Shown piece by piece: positions 11,163 to 23,200 of a DNA stretch of 64,000 nucleotides. The position numbers and the translations under genes were made by a program. Positions within the stretch are counted from its first letter, which is position 1. Each line of letters opens with the position of its first letter. Origin of the DNA: Bostrychus sinensis (Eukaryota > Chordata > Actinopteri > Gobiiformes > Eleotridae); contig CM036243.1 in the NCBI GenBank assembly GCA_020698575.1, forward strand, positions 26,333,403 to 26,397,402, read 5' to 3'. The notes under the pieces were generated by a model. That model had not been told where the DNA came from, made no database searches, and saw only the letters and a list, made by a program, of their open reading frames with translations.

Positions 11163-12420
11163 GACACACACAGTTAATAGTGTGCAGTAAAGTAACTGTA
11201 ACAGTACAGTGAGCCAAGACCCCAAAAAACGACTATGTAGTCCAAATTCAACCATCCAAAAACACTCAACAAAAAAGTAATAACATTAGTTAGTGAAAGG
11301 GCAATATTTTTAGTTGATAAATGGGCAATATCAGCTGCAAAATGATCACACTGTAAACTTTAGTTTAGCTTATGGTACAAGAAAAAAAACAATGAACCAA
11401 AGGCTAATGCCTCAAATATCCAAAATCTAATGGACGATAAAAATTGAACTGGACTGGTCATGGACGAGCAAGGGAGTAGGCTGATTTTTAAATGTCTTAG
11501 TGAGAGCCAAAAGTTATTGTGATATGCCTCTTGAATATATTAGAGTTTAAAACTCAAATAGTGTTTCTATTACTTCTGTTCTTTTTGTTGTCAGAGGCCC
11601 CTGCATTGCACTAAAACTGAACTTGGACCAAGCAGACAGAGACAAGCTGGGACAATGTAGTCATCTGTACCTTTGTGGATTCAAATATTGTCTAGAACAG
11701 TATTGTCACAAAGTAAAAATGAGTGACAGTAAATCTTCACACACAAACTCAAAATAAAGTATGTTATTTCAGAATAAAATCACAACAGTAAATAAGCATG
11801 ATATGTGTCTGTATGTGCAATAGAAGGTACAGCTGTATTACAGGTACCCTACAGAGCTGAGGACTATTTCTTCTGCATATTAAACCATGTTTATTCATCA
11901 GTTACAAAATGAGAGCATCAGACCTTATCTAAATCAACTGTTAAAGAGTAAAATCCACCACCGACAGTGCAGGACCTGTACTGCTCTTTGTCCACTGTAG
12001 CACTTGGTGCAAAAGCAGCTGGTCACACCGAGAAATTAGCTGTAAAGCTAGAGTCTGGTACAAGCATCTCTGCCATTGTGCCTAATGCAACTGTACATTG
12101 TCCTAATAAATGAATAAATGAAATGAAATGAAATGAGAGAGAAGCTAGAGACACTTTGCAGCACATTTGTGTTTTATGTCACCAGGACGACTTATGGCTC
12201 ACCATTCTACTATGCCTTATTATGGTGTTTCATACAAAAGACATAATGAAGTAAATAAATTATATATTTCTTGCACACGTGCATGTTTTTGCCCAAACAT
12301 TTTTTTTGAGGAACATTTTTTTCTAACAAGCGCGGGGAAAGTCTGTGACAGATAGGAGGTAAACTGTGTAACATTACTACAATCTTTACAAAGGTAAACT
12401 CCTTTATTCAGTTTACTGAA
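11163..12420. other. intergenic, no gene recognised
   Basis: AT-rich sequence downstream of the choline-transporter-like gene. It includes a short aaatg-type repeat near 12117-12135. Reading frames here are short and unrelated to known proteins by eye. Part may be distal 3' UTR. Confidence 0.5.
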
Positions 12421-12589
12421 CAAGAGGTCAATGCTACAGAAAATCCAAATGGAAGAGAAAATGAATGGCTTGAGAAGAACCCGTGGGTTCTCAAAGTGTA
12501 TCTTTTAGCCAAGTCTACACCTGGCTGAATGCTGGCTTTATAAAGCTCAATAAGGCAATCACAGAAGTCCTGATGATTAAGGATCACAC

Positions 12590-12595
12590 TTTATT
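12590..12595 (-). promoter_or_regulatory. polyadenylation signal AATAAA
   Basis: Minus-strand AATAAA (plus-strand tttatt), 131 bp past the stop codon of the first SLC5A7-like gene. It is the nearest canonical signal downstream. A (CT)n tract at about 12681-12713 lies in the inferred 3' UTR between stop and signal. Confidence 0.55.
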
Positions 12596-12725
12596 GCCTC
12601 AGATGGCCTCTGAGTCGGGCCTGTCTGGTTGTTCCCCTTGGTAAACTCACAGACCATACCAGGTCTGCCTCCATCGCCTCCTGTCTCTCTCTCTCTCTCC
12701 CTCTCTCTCTCTGTGGTGAGCCTCT

Positions 12726-15700
12726 TTAGCAGCTGGTCGTGCTCAGAAGCTGCTTGGACGCCTCTGCCCCCTCTTTAGCATCACTGTTGGTCCTACTGTC
12801 TGTGGCTCTGGCCTCTGGTTTCTGCTTGCGCTTAATCTTGAACACATCCCATTTGTCAGAAAGGAGGCCCTTGTTAAAAATGATGGCGGTTATCCAAGAG
12901 AAAAGCAGTATGGATGCGAGTGAGATGAGCATGATGGCCGTGCGGAAAGGAAAGAACTGGGTCATCTTTCCCTCTGCATCCAGTCGGCAGCCAGGGAAAC
13001 GAATCGCAGGAGGGAGGCCAATGAGGGGCTCCCCACTCATGATTCTCAGGGCGATCCCCATAATATAGCCCACTGTGGCACCATAGCCATTGGACACTTT
13101 AAAGAAGAGGATGCAGACCAGTTGAGGGAACATGATTGTATAAGACATGTCCACACCCACAAGCCAGAAGACCAGGACGCTGCTGTCCAGGAAGGTGAGT
13201 CCCGTCCCAGCCATGCCCACTGCCACCACTGAGATCCGTATCACCCACTGCATCTCCCGGTCAGACGCCTGAAACCAAGCACAAATAAATGACCAACCAA
13301 GGTAACACTATGTAACAGTTTGTTACAGTGGGACTCTACGGAACTCATGGGCCACAGGTTTGACTACAACCACTATGTGTCTCACCTGTTTCCTAATGAT
13401 GTTCTTGTAAATATTGGACGAGAAGAGAGAAGCAGAGGAGAGAAGAGCGGAGTCCATTGAGGACATGACAGCAGCAGCGACAGCCCCAATCCCAATAACG
13501 GAGACATAAGGAGGGGTGAGAAACTGCAGGGCGATGGGGAGAATGGAGCCTGCCTGGTCGCGCTCATACGGTGTGGGCAGCCCATAGGTGGTTGAGTTCC
13601 AGTCTGTAAATGTGGACAATTATTAAGGGCACGCAAATGTAAGGCATCTACAACATTTAATTTCATGAGTACATTATTACAATTTATTTTAAGGGTAAAA
13701 ATCCTGTAGTGCTCAAAGTAAGTTTGTGATCGTTTTACAAGTGATGACATTGGTTATAACTCTCAATAAGTCAAAATTAATTAACAGCTTAGACTGTGCA
13801 CCTGTAGATGCAGCCACAGCTCCCACGAGCACCGAGGGGATGCCCAGCACCAGGCAGAAGGCTGAGGAGGCGAAGCAGGTGACCTGAGCCTGAGTGTAGG
13901 ACGAGGCCGACAGGATCCTCTGGTAAAAGGCCTGGTAGGCCAGACCTCCCAAAGCCTGCACACAGCAATTAGTTTGTATCTTCATACACCCTAATGCTTC
14001 TTTTACTGCTTGATGAGTCATCTAATAAAATCTTCTGATTAAATTTACATACTGGATTCATTCTGATAGAAGTTTCATATATGGGAGCAACATAAATGTT
14101 TTTCTTTCTTCACATTTACAAAATTAAAAGTTAAAACGTGCCATTGTGCTTCAAATGTTCATCACTCACCAGCAGCATGAAGTCATCAAACCACTTGCCC
14201 GCCTCATTCAGCTCCACAGTCCCGACCCACGGAGCCTGGAAGGTCTGGTTGTAGGCCGTGAGTGAGATGTCCACAGAATGAGGGTTGGTCAGAAGGAAAG
14301 GCACACAAACCCACTGCATACAGAAACACAAAACACACAGCACACTCACTTATTGGCTCAAAGCTAATAATTAACACAATTTTACACTATGCTTTCACAC
14401 AGTTTTTTTATTTTTAATTATTACATGATGACATGTAACCATGTTTTGTTGTTATTAGGTCACATGATGGACTATAGTGTTTTCATCACATGATCCTAAT
14501 CAGCTGATGTGGCAGAGTCCTTAAAGTGACATAAATAACTTAATAATACATTTTATGATCATGGGACAGGCTTTAAATTGTCTAAACATCTTCTGGGTTT
14601 AGAGGCTAGGCCTTTGGGTAGAGCATTAAACCAAAGTCAAAACTAGAAGCACTTGGAAAGTGCAGACCTCCGTCAGGGCATCATAATAATTAGTGAGTAG
14701 TTATTTTTTACTGACACCTGGTGACTGGAGTTGAGATTTGACCCTGGGTCTTTTGCACAAATTAAGTAGCCACACAAAAGAGAATAGCTAATAATGTAGA
14801 TGATACCTTGGCTGAACTAAATGTAAAGCATCTTTTCTTTCATACTCTTGTTTGTACGCTGTGTTCATGAGGGTAATACGATCAGTGTGATAATGATGAT
14901 TGTCATTCAACTGAAGAACAAGCCAGGGTCTCTATGGCTCCCTGACCTTGTCACAATAGAGCCACTGTTTGAAGAGTCAATAGTTGCTACGCACCAGGCT
15001 GACGAAGATGAGGATCAGCTGGATCACGTCTGTGTAGGCCACTGAATACAGTCCCCCCAGGAGTGTGTATATGATAGCAACCACAGAGGATATGATGATG
15101 GAGTAGACATAGGGCAGATCCAAGATCACGGCCATGGTGCCACCTGGAAGCACACCACACCACAATGATCACCTCCGCACCGACAGAAACATAACTTAAT
15201 ACTAGTAATGTTACCCTGACATGCACTTGCCTAATCCAATACCCTAATAAAGTGCTTTAGTCTCAGTCACTCTTTAGCATTTAAAGTCTCTTCCACACAG
15301 ATAGACATACTGTGTACACTGTACATGCATACACAATCCATGTGCAACAGTGACAGTGTTACATTTTTATAGTTGACAAATCACTTCCACAAGCATCTAA
15401 TTTTATTTATCTAATGAGTTATGATATCTTAGGATTTAAAACAAAACAATTTATAATAAGTCATGTTTGTATTAACATTGGAAAGTTTTAAATGAGAAAA
15501 GCATTCAAGAACTTGGATGAGGCACACACCGCCCTAAAATATACATTTCTAACTTCTAACTTGAAATAAAAGCAGCCTATTGATTGTGACACTCAAAAAC
15601 ATTCAAACCTTTTAGGGGGAAAAAAAAAGATAAAAAAAATAAAATAAAACAATTAACAGATGAGTCCCTTCAAAGAGCAACATGAATACAATTTACCTTA

Positions 15701-18700
15701 AAAAAGAAAGAAAGAGGCAATGATTTTAAAGACATCTTGTTACTCATACAAGGCAAGCAAAACGTCACTACCTGGACCGTCTCTTCAGTGCCAGGATCCC
15801 CCCAGCCGCAGCTGCAGCCACACCACAACAATGCCCTTAAACAGAAAAGGGTCAGATCGGCACCATCGATTGCCACTCATCCCCGACTACTACCCCATAC
15901 TCTTACCCCCTATCTGCCCTCCCAATTTACACCCACCAGTTTAAACTGGACATTGTCTGGTGTTAAAGCTTCACTAGGCGACAACAAGAAAAGACACCTG
16001 TTCGGCTAAACTGAGCCTAATGCTGTTTATGAGTTAATGGTACATACTGTATGTGCTTATGGCAGCTGCCATACTCTTTCAGTGTTTTTTTTTGTGTTTA
16101 TCTCTGGAATAAAACTGAACCAAATGTATTACAGCATAATGAAGCTTTAACAACATCAGCATTTTTAAAGATCTTTAACTCCCAAATGCTTGCTTTCAAA
16201 GGGAATGACATTCAACCTTATCATAACTCAGTCCTGGGCGGTTGCTTTTCCCAGTTTAGCACCAGATTTCTCAAATGTGTGTTAGGTTGTGCTATTTCCC
16301 ACTTTGCTAAATTTAGGTGGAGGAAAGGTGTGATGAGATTTGGTGGCTTAATTGGCAGCACCAGCGATGGAAAGAAAGGAGATACTGAAGTACCCCTGCA
16401 ATGTTTTTAGGTCTCTGACCCACTTTTAATACACCCGCACAACACACAACACGCTCTAGTGGAAAGGCTACAGTGACTGTGGGCTGAATTTTACATGGCT
16501 CAATGACAGGTATGACAAGTATTAAATTGTGTTTTATTGTTAAGTCCTCTCTGGCAGTAAACCACACAACTGGGACTGAGTTTATACTCGACATATACAC
16601 AAACATATAAAGTCTCTTAGCAACACTGCTAAGTGACTGAGTCAAACAGTCTGCATGCTCTCCTCAGTGTTTCTTTCGTTCTGTGTGCGTCGTGATGTCG
16701 GAGCATGTAGGTAATGAATGCATAACTGTGTCTGAAACAAGGACTGAAGGGGTCCCCTGTGTCTATATCGGTTTAATAAGTTCAGCTGAAAGGGCCCAGG
16801 AGCATTGCTGTCTTGCAACCAGGCCTTGTATGGAGAGTCAGCACAGCTTTTAGCGCTACCCCTCTCCCTCTGCATTTTTACAAAAAATATGTAAGCCTTA
16901 AATACTAATGTCATTCAGTCAGACCCTTTCCACAAACTATTTCTATAGAGAGTACAACAATATCTGCTTTCAGTAATAGATCACCTTTCACAATCAACAG
17001 GCTGCTCGATGTTTAACTCCTTTTTTCAAAAAACACTGGAAAAGAAAACAGTATTAAAACACACTCCATCAAACTGCAAAGCTCTTGCGCTCACATCCAC
17101 TGTACAGGCACACACACATTGTTACTGAGTACAGCTTATAGTCAAAATAACACAACTACAGTATTAGAGGGACAAATGATCCCTTACAAGTTAATAAATG
17201 ATTAGAAAATAAATCTAAAACATATCTCCAATATAGGACAAAAACAGTAAGAGTACTCTTTGTGAATGATAAGTGTTTGAGTAAAATACTGTATTTGCGT
17301 CTTGGTAAAACTGATTTAAGGGCAGTAGCAGATAGTACTGTATACTGATGCCTTAAGGTAAAGGCCACACCCTAGTTAGCACTGTCAAACAGTTGCATAA
17401 GACTCTGAGTACTATTCAATATGTCTGCCACTGTAACTTTACTCTGGTGAGTTACCGTCAAGTGGAAAACTGAGCTGCTAAAGCTAAACCATGTTAGCTT
17501 ACATGTTTCACAGTTAAAGTGAAAAGAAGAAGGCATTTTTTTATTCTAGCCAACACTAAGTAATGTGGTTCATGTCGACAAGTAACTTGTTACCAATCTA
17601 TTCATTTTATTTTATAGTCAGTATTGATTTATTCTTTAATATGTCTTAAAACTAAACTTTATCTTTAGTAAGTTTGTCCCTGTTTTGACCGGTGAGCGCA
17701 AACTTTTTTTTACTATGTCTGTGGATGACAAGGGTTATATTACTTTTGCCAATCCTATCATTATCGCAGTTTTTAAAATAGTTATTGCATATTGAATGTT
17801 TTTCTAATATTGTGCAGCCCTATTAGAAATAAGGAGCACAGCTATAACTGGGGTCTAAAATGCTTCTTGTTTTCTTGCCCACATTTTGTACCAAGGTGTT
17901 TGTGCCTGTCGGACAACGTTGCACTGTGGAGTCACTCACCCAGGCTGACGAGAGTGCGTGCCACCCACAGGACGTCGGCCACCAGTGCGGGAAATATCAG
18001 TGCACTGCTCAGGAAGTTCCCATATTTGTGCTGGAAGGGATCCATCATTGTCACGTACTTGTTCTGTCTCATGGGCTTCGCGAAAAAAAACCCACCTGTT
18101 TTGAGAGGAAAGCACAAGGATGAAGGAGTGTCTATGAAAGGTGGCTGTATCTCTATCATGAAAAAAGACTGACAGAAATAGGAAGAGGGCCCATGGCAGA
18201 ATGAAAGGCTATACTGTGTGCAAAGGAAAAACAAGTGTTCATTGCAGATAAAGACACAGTAAACATTTCCAGCTCAACTCAGGGGTCTCCTTCTAGAACA
18301 ATAACCAGAAAAGAGCAGATAGATTTCTTTTCTTGGACAAAGAAACTCTCCGATCATATGGGCCCCCATTGCCATACCAGGGTTTAACACTTAAGAATTC
18401 ACCTGTTTACAGACAAATGCCTGTGTTTCTCTGTAGACTCCACTCTATACTCTATGTGAGCTCATCCCTCTGCACCTGTTGCTTTGGGTTGCAATCCTGA
18501 ACTGATGTCTCATAGCGCTATCTTTAACAAGAGTGACACTTTTATTAGAGCATGGGATGTACTGGGGGTTGGGTTTTAAGGTTAGCAGTGTCGGTGGTCA
18601 ACAATCCCCTCTGTGAATTGACTCGGTGATACTAAATTTGCATAGAAAGTATATTAAAAACTACCACATTAGGTTTTTGTTGTTATGTAAAGCTGACCTA

Positions 18701-19709
18701 GTAACATACAAGTACTGCATGTAGGTGGCATAGACCATCTGTATTGGAGGTATTACCAGCCGTATGGCATTACTTTATGCATGTTAGTCTCGATGAAGTT
18801 AATCTCAAGTTTTCTTTAAGTCCAAGGAAGCCACACAAGGACAGGCTTGAACTAGTAAATCAGTTTACATACCAAAGTGATCAAATTACTGAATTGGCCA
18901 GGAACGCAGTCAGGTCAAATTATGTTGTTTTTCAATATATGAAAAAGAAGAAAGTGCTTGCTGTGTCCTTTAAATAAATTAGCCACAGAATCAAAAAGGC
19001 GCTAGATAGAACAAACTAATGTTGAACCACAACCATGTTAGCATATCTGTTAACTGTTTTAGCTCATTGCTAACATATGTTAGTATGTGCTGTAAACATT
19101 TACTAGCTGGGTGATCCGAATGGACTTTTTAATACACTGCAGAATATTTTTCAGTAAAGGAAATAACTTTTGTAAGCAAAATCAGTAAAAATGTTGTTAA
19201 GCTATTACTATTACTGTATATAGTGCTAACATATAAATATAGTGGAAATAGCTGAATACCTGAATACCTGTGTGTGTTGGTTTAATGCTTGTAAACTGTG
19301 TTGCATCTCACCAAGGAAGAAGGTGACAACGTAAGGCACAGGCATCAGAGCCCACACAGCACCAAGCGTTGGGTTGTATGTGGCCTCAGCGATGCCAAGG
19401 ATGAAGCCTCCACCCACCCATGTCGCTGCAGAGATGAATGTTAACAAATATGTAAGCTACATCTAGCAACATAAACTACTGCATAATGTATAGACTACTT
19501 GTAGGTCTACACAATCAAACCTTACCAGTTAGAGTAAAGATCCCGACTAGCAAATTAATATTGCGTCCAGCCAACAGAGTTATTTCCATGCCATCTCCAG
19601 TGCACTTCTTCTCCTCTCTCTTGGAGCGCATAGAGGCCCAAATCCCTGTTCCCAGGATGACTAGGTAGAAGATGGCCATCACCACCAAACCTGGCACGTT
19701 CAGAGCCAT
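12726..19709 (-). CDS. slc5a7-like: SLC5A7-like (high-affinity choline transporter-like) sodium-coupled transporter, copy A
   Basis: Complete eight-exon coding region: 19526-19709, 19312-19425, 17940-18095, 14995-15143, 14170-14313, 13802-13955, 13386-13603, 12726-13268. Total 1662 nt, 553 residues, against 580 for human CHT1. SLC5 carriers import substrate with Na+; CHT1 imports choline (Na+ and Cl- dependent) at cholinergic terminals. Family marks in order: MALNVPGLVVMAIFYLVILG (TM1), TATWVGGG, FFAKPMR, MMDPFQ, LLGGLYSVAYTDVIQL, APWVGT, TPPYVSVIGIGAVAAAVMSS, FFKVSNGYGATVGY. The family's usual 13 membrane segments fit the hydrophobic blocks. The tail is short and ends near a dileucine (KQLL). 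Oddities: human Asp48 is Asn50 (GRNINL), and human Trp254 is Tyr256 (GGLAYQAFYQR); Trp62, Tyr91, Trp141 and Tyr175 equivalents are kept. An acceptor-like AATAG 22 nt before ATG suggests an upstream 5' UTR exon. Substrate is inferred, not certain. Confidence 0.93.
15144..17939 (-). other. long intron 3 of SLC5A7-like copy A
   Basis: 2.8 kb without recognisable exon or intact mobile element. The equivalent intron in copy B is only 119 bp. Contains homopolymer A tracts near 15620-15645 and short spurious reading frames. Confidence 0.6.
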
Positions 19710-19889
19710 TTGGACCGTTCACACGCTTCCTATTGGGAAGACAATAATAATAAGCATTGTAAGAAAAAGCATGTAGTGTTGCAATTACTTTAAATAGCCC
19801 TCCAAAAAAAAAATAAAAATTAAAGTCTAAAGGGAAAACTGAGAAGCTTGTTTGTGCAAGTTTAGATGTCATCGGGAACTGAGCCAAAT

Positions 19890-20085
19890 GGCAAAGCTCT
19901 CGATATACTGGTCATGAGCTTTGGGTCATGACCGAAAGGACAAGATCCGGCATACAAGTGGCCAAAATGAGTTTCCTACGCAGGGTGGCTGGGTGCTCCT
20001 TTAGAGATAGGGTAAGGAGCTCTGTCACCCAGGAGGAGGAGGGCCGCTGCTCCTCCACATCAAGAGAAGTCAATTGAGGTGACTC
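19890..20085 (+). pseudogene. Rex3/RTE LINE fragment
   Basis: Bases such as tcatgagctttgggtcatga, ccgaaaggacaagatcc and cgcagggtggctgggtgctc match the 3' part of the Rex3 copy at 43430-43640, with an internal deletion of about 30 bp and other losses. It lies upstream of copy A, antisense to it. Non-functional relic. Confidence 0.8.
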
Positions 20086-20286
20086 TGTTGATTCCTTTAA
20101 AAAGCAGCTGAAGACACTGTTATTCAGACAGGCTTTTAGTTAATTACACTACTCATTGTCTTATTTACCTGTTTGAACGTTCATTGTTTTGCATTTTATT
20201 TGTCTTTACTTGCACTCTGTAAAGCACTTTGTGATTTTATCTGTGAAAGGTGCTATATAAATAAAGTTTACTTACTTACTTACAAG
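20086..20286 (+). pseudogene. LINE 3' end with (TTAC)n tail
   Basis: 'tttaaaaagcagctgaagac', then 'gtaaagcactttgtgatttt', 'ggtgctatataaataaagtt' and a short tac-tta tail is a common fish LINE terminus. The first part encodes the last residues of a reverse transcriptase (FKKQLKTLLFRQAF). It directly abuts the Rex3 fragment, probably by insertion or deletion. Confidence 0.65.
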
Positions 20287-23200
20287 CTCAACATTAATGT
20301 GCACATAGGTCTACAGAAGAATGTGTGTATGATGTAGTTGTAGCATTGACAGATGGTGTCTAAAAATTGTGAAAAGGCTTTGCTTCTATAAAGATAAGTG
20401 TTAATCTGTAACTGCTTGTTGGCACCTACTTGTACCCACTTCTTTTCACATTGACATGTCTAAAGCAGATTATACTGTCAGTGGTGAGAGTGAAGTTGGA
20501 AAAAGTGTTCATCTAAAACATCACACCAGGTAGCTTCTTATGGAGTGACATCTCTTTGTTGCAATGATAAATACAGCTGAGCAATTTTGAAAATAAGTAG
20601 GATTTTTTTAACCAATACTGGAATGCCATATTGATATGTGATAATTTTTCATTTGCATTTTTTAAAACCCACAAAATAGTATAGCATAGATAAGCTGAAC
20701 AATGTTTCTTATAGGCCAGATATACTGTATATCTTGCTAAGAAAACATTCTTTTAAGTAGCAGCCTTACACGCTACGTTGCAAATGCCACGCCTTGACCC
20801 AGCAATAATCATAAACATAACATATACAGACATACAGGCCCTACCCAGCCATTATACATATGGGCAGTCAAGAACGAAAGACTCCACTTGGGATAATGGC
20901 CAGAGAAAAAGGAAATGTTTGTCAAAGGAAAGGAATGAAATAGGGGTAGGAGTTGAATGTATGCATACTGTATGTGTGTGTTATAATGTTGTAGAAGGAA
21001 TGGACTGGGGGCTAAAGGGGCGTGGAGGGGACTGGCGGGGAGTGGCCCGCTGCCAAAGTCAACAAAAGCCTGAAAAGCTCACGTGGCTCTTGTGCTCTGT
21101 GTACTCTATATGAGCATATGTTTGTCCATACACACTGGGAATCTCACCTGCAGCTTAAAGCTTGAATTGCAGTATTTATACTCACTGACATTTTGACCTG
21201 CTACCAAGAGTTAGTAAGAGTAGTGCACACTTAGGGAACAGTTTAAGAAGAAACAATAAACCCTTGTATAAATATCAGTTTTTTTACCTAACTTTTGATT
21301 TGGGCAAAACAGTAGTTGAGAGCTGCACAGCATTAACCACAGCAGTCTTGATTGGGACATGCAGCAGAGCATCTGAGAGAACCAGTTAAATTCAACACAA
21401 GGGACTGTTAAATGTTTATGAGGCCTTATACAATAACCAGGGTGGCAGTGAATTCCCTGTGGGACACTGGTATTTTCATCGACTTGTTAAACAAAAGCCA
21501 CATTCCCACAGAATTTATAATAGACATGCATAATTGACATATAATACATTATTTGGTTATGTTTCATGGGTATTAAAGTAATATCTCTCTAGATTTAAAA
21601 TTGGATGTAGATTTATTAGCCAATAGTTGCTTAACAATCAGTGCTTTAAAAGAGTCTGCTTAATGTTGTAGGATTAAAGATTGCAGAGCCAAGACAGTTG
21701 CGGCCAGCTCTCCTTATAAAAGTATGCAGAGCATTTCTCAATACTTAGAAAACCTAGTCCGGTTCCAACTCCTCAGTACTGACCTATTTTCAGTGTACAG
21801 TAAATACCTCCAGCTCTCAAACTCCTTCCTGAGTGATGGATGAGACATTCTTCACAAACCAGGGTGATGCTGTTTTCCTAAAACATTAGAAAACCCAGTA
21901 CACTTTCCAGTTATTTTACTATTCTGTGAGTCACGTGAAACCTTTTCTATTTTTGTCAATATAAAACTCTGAACTCAATTAAAGACGCTCTGAAGAGATG
22001 CTTAATATTTAACATATGTACGCTTAAGGCTATACGCTCAGCCAGGCACCAAACTTTGACTGGAACAGACCCAAAGCAAACAAGTGAAAGTTGGATTTAA
22101 AGCTCTAATAGATTAAAGTTGTAAACACAGATTCGGACTCTTTCAATGTTCCTCAAGATAAGAACAAAACCACTGCGTATAGTTCAGGTCTAGTGATTCT
22201 GCCTACATGGCTGAAATTCCTTAAACATTTTTTGAGCTACATGTATGGCACCTGGGACCCGTCACGTGCAGTGCTCCATGTGAGGTGGGCGTGTTGCAGC
22301 ATGGCTGGAACAGTCAAGGCTTTACTCAGTGGCCCCCAAATTGGTCTGCAGCAGCTCTCTCCAACATAACCAGTATAAGCCAAACACATGCTTAACTGGG
22401 CCTCACTGGGAAACTGCTTTCTCTCTTTATCACTTTATTAATAACTCATCTTTCACTTTCACATGACAAATAACCGCAGGGTCACGTGATGCTCAGTAAC
22501 TTTCCATCAGTACATGGCTCCTGTAACACACTGCAATTATCTTTTCATATGCATTGATGGGGATTTCTGAAGATGATCACTAGTTTCAGTTAAAAGATTA
22601 CTAGTCAGAAGTGGGAGTCAACTAGACACAGTAATTTCCTGGGACAGTCCTTTTATTTGAAGAAATGTCTTCAAGCTTCTGTTGTTGTTACTTGAACTTT
22701 TAGAGGGCTACCCACCAGGCATCAGTAGTGATGTCCTAAGTGAAAAAGCATGGACAATACAGACAAGAAAAAGTTCAAAGGTTACCTAATATCCTTGCAT
22801 GTACTCTATGTGAAAATATAATGTACAAGAATGCACTGGGGAGGACAGTAATTGGACATAATTGACTCTTCACTCTGATCGAGTATTGGACTGAAGCCAT
22901 AGAGAGAACAGATGCAAACCATTTGTGGGAAAACTGTAAACATGTCAGTTTATACATAGTACATGGTTGTAATGTAAGCCTATACAAATCATAAAATGCA
23001 GTGTTTTTATATTAATATATATATCTATCTGAAAGCTGAGAAGCGCAGTCATTAAGTGGCCCCGTAGCTTTAGCTCCCTCTCTGTCTAAATATTTCATTC
23101 AGTATTTTCTTTCATACAGGTGTCTGAAAGTATGCAGCTCCGATGGCACCAGTAAAACACTCTTTCTACAAACACATCCCTCCCACCACTCATGCCTCCC

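Noticed and set aside
14580..14760. SINE in intron 4 of copy A
   Set aside because: The phrase 'gcacttggaaagtgcagacc' resembles a fish repeat fragment, but no promoter boxes, tail or borders could be found.
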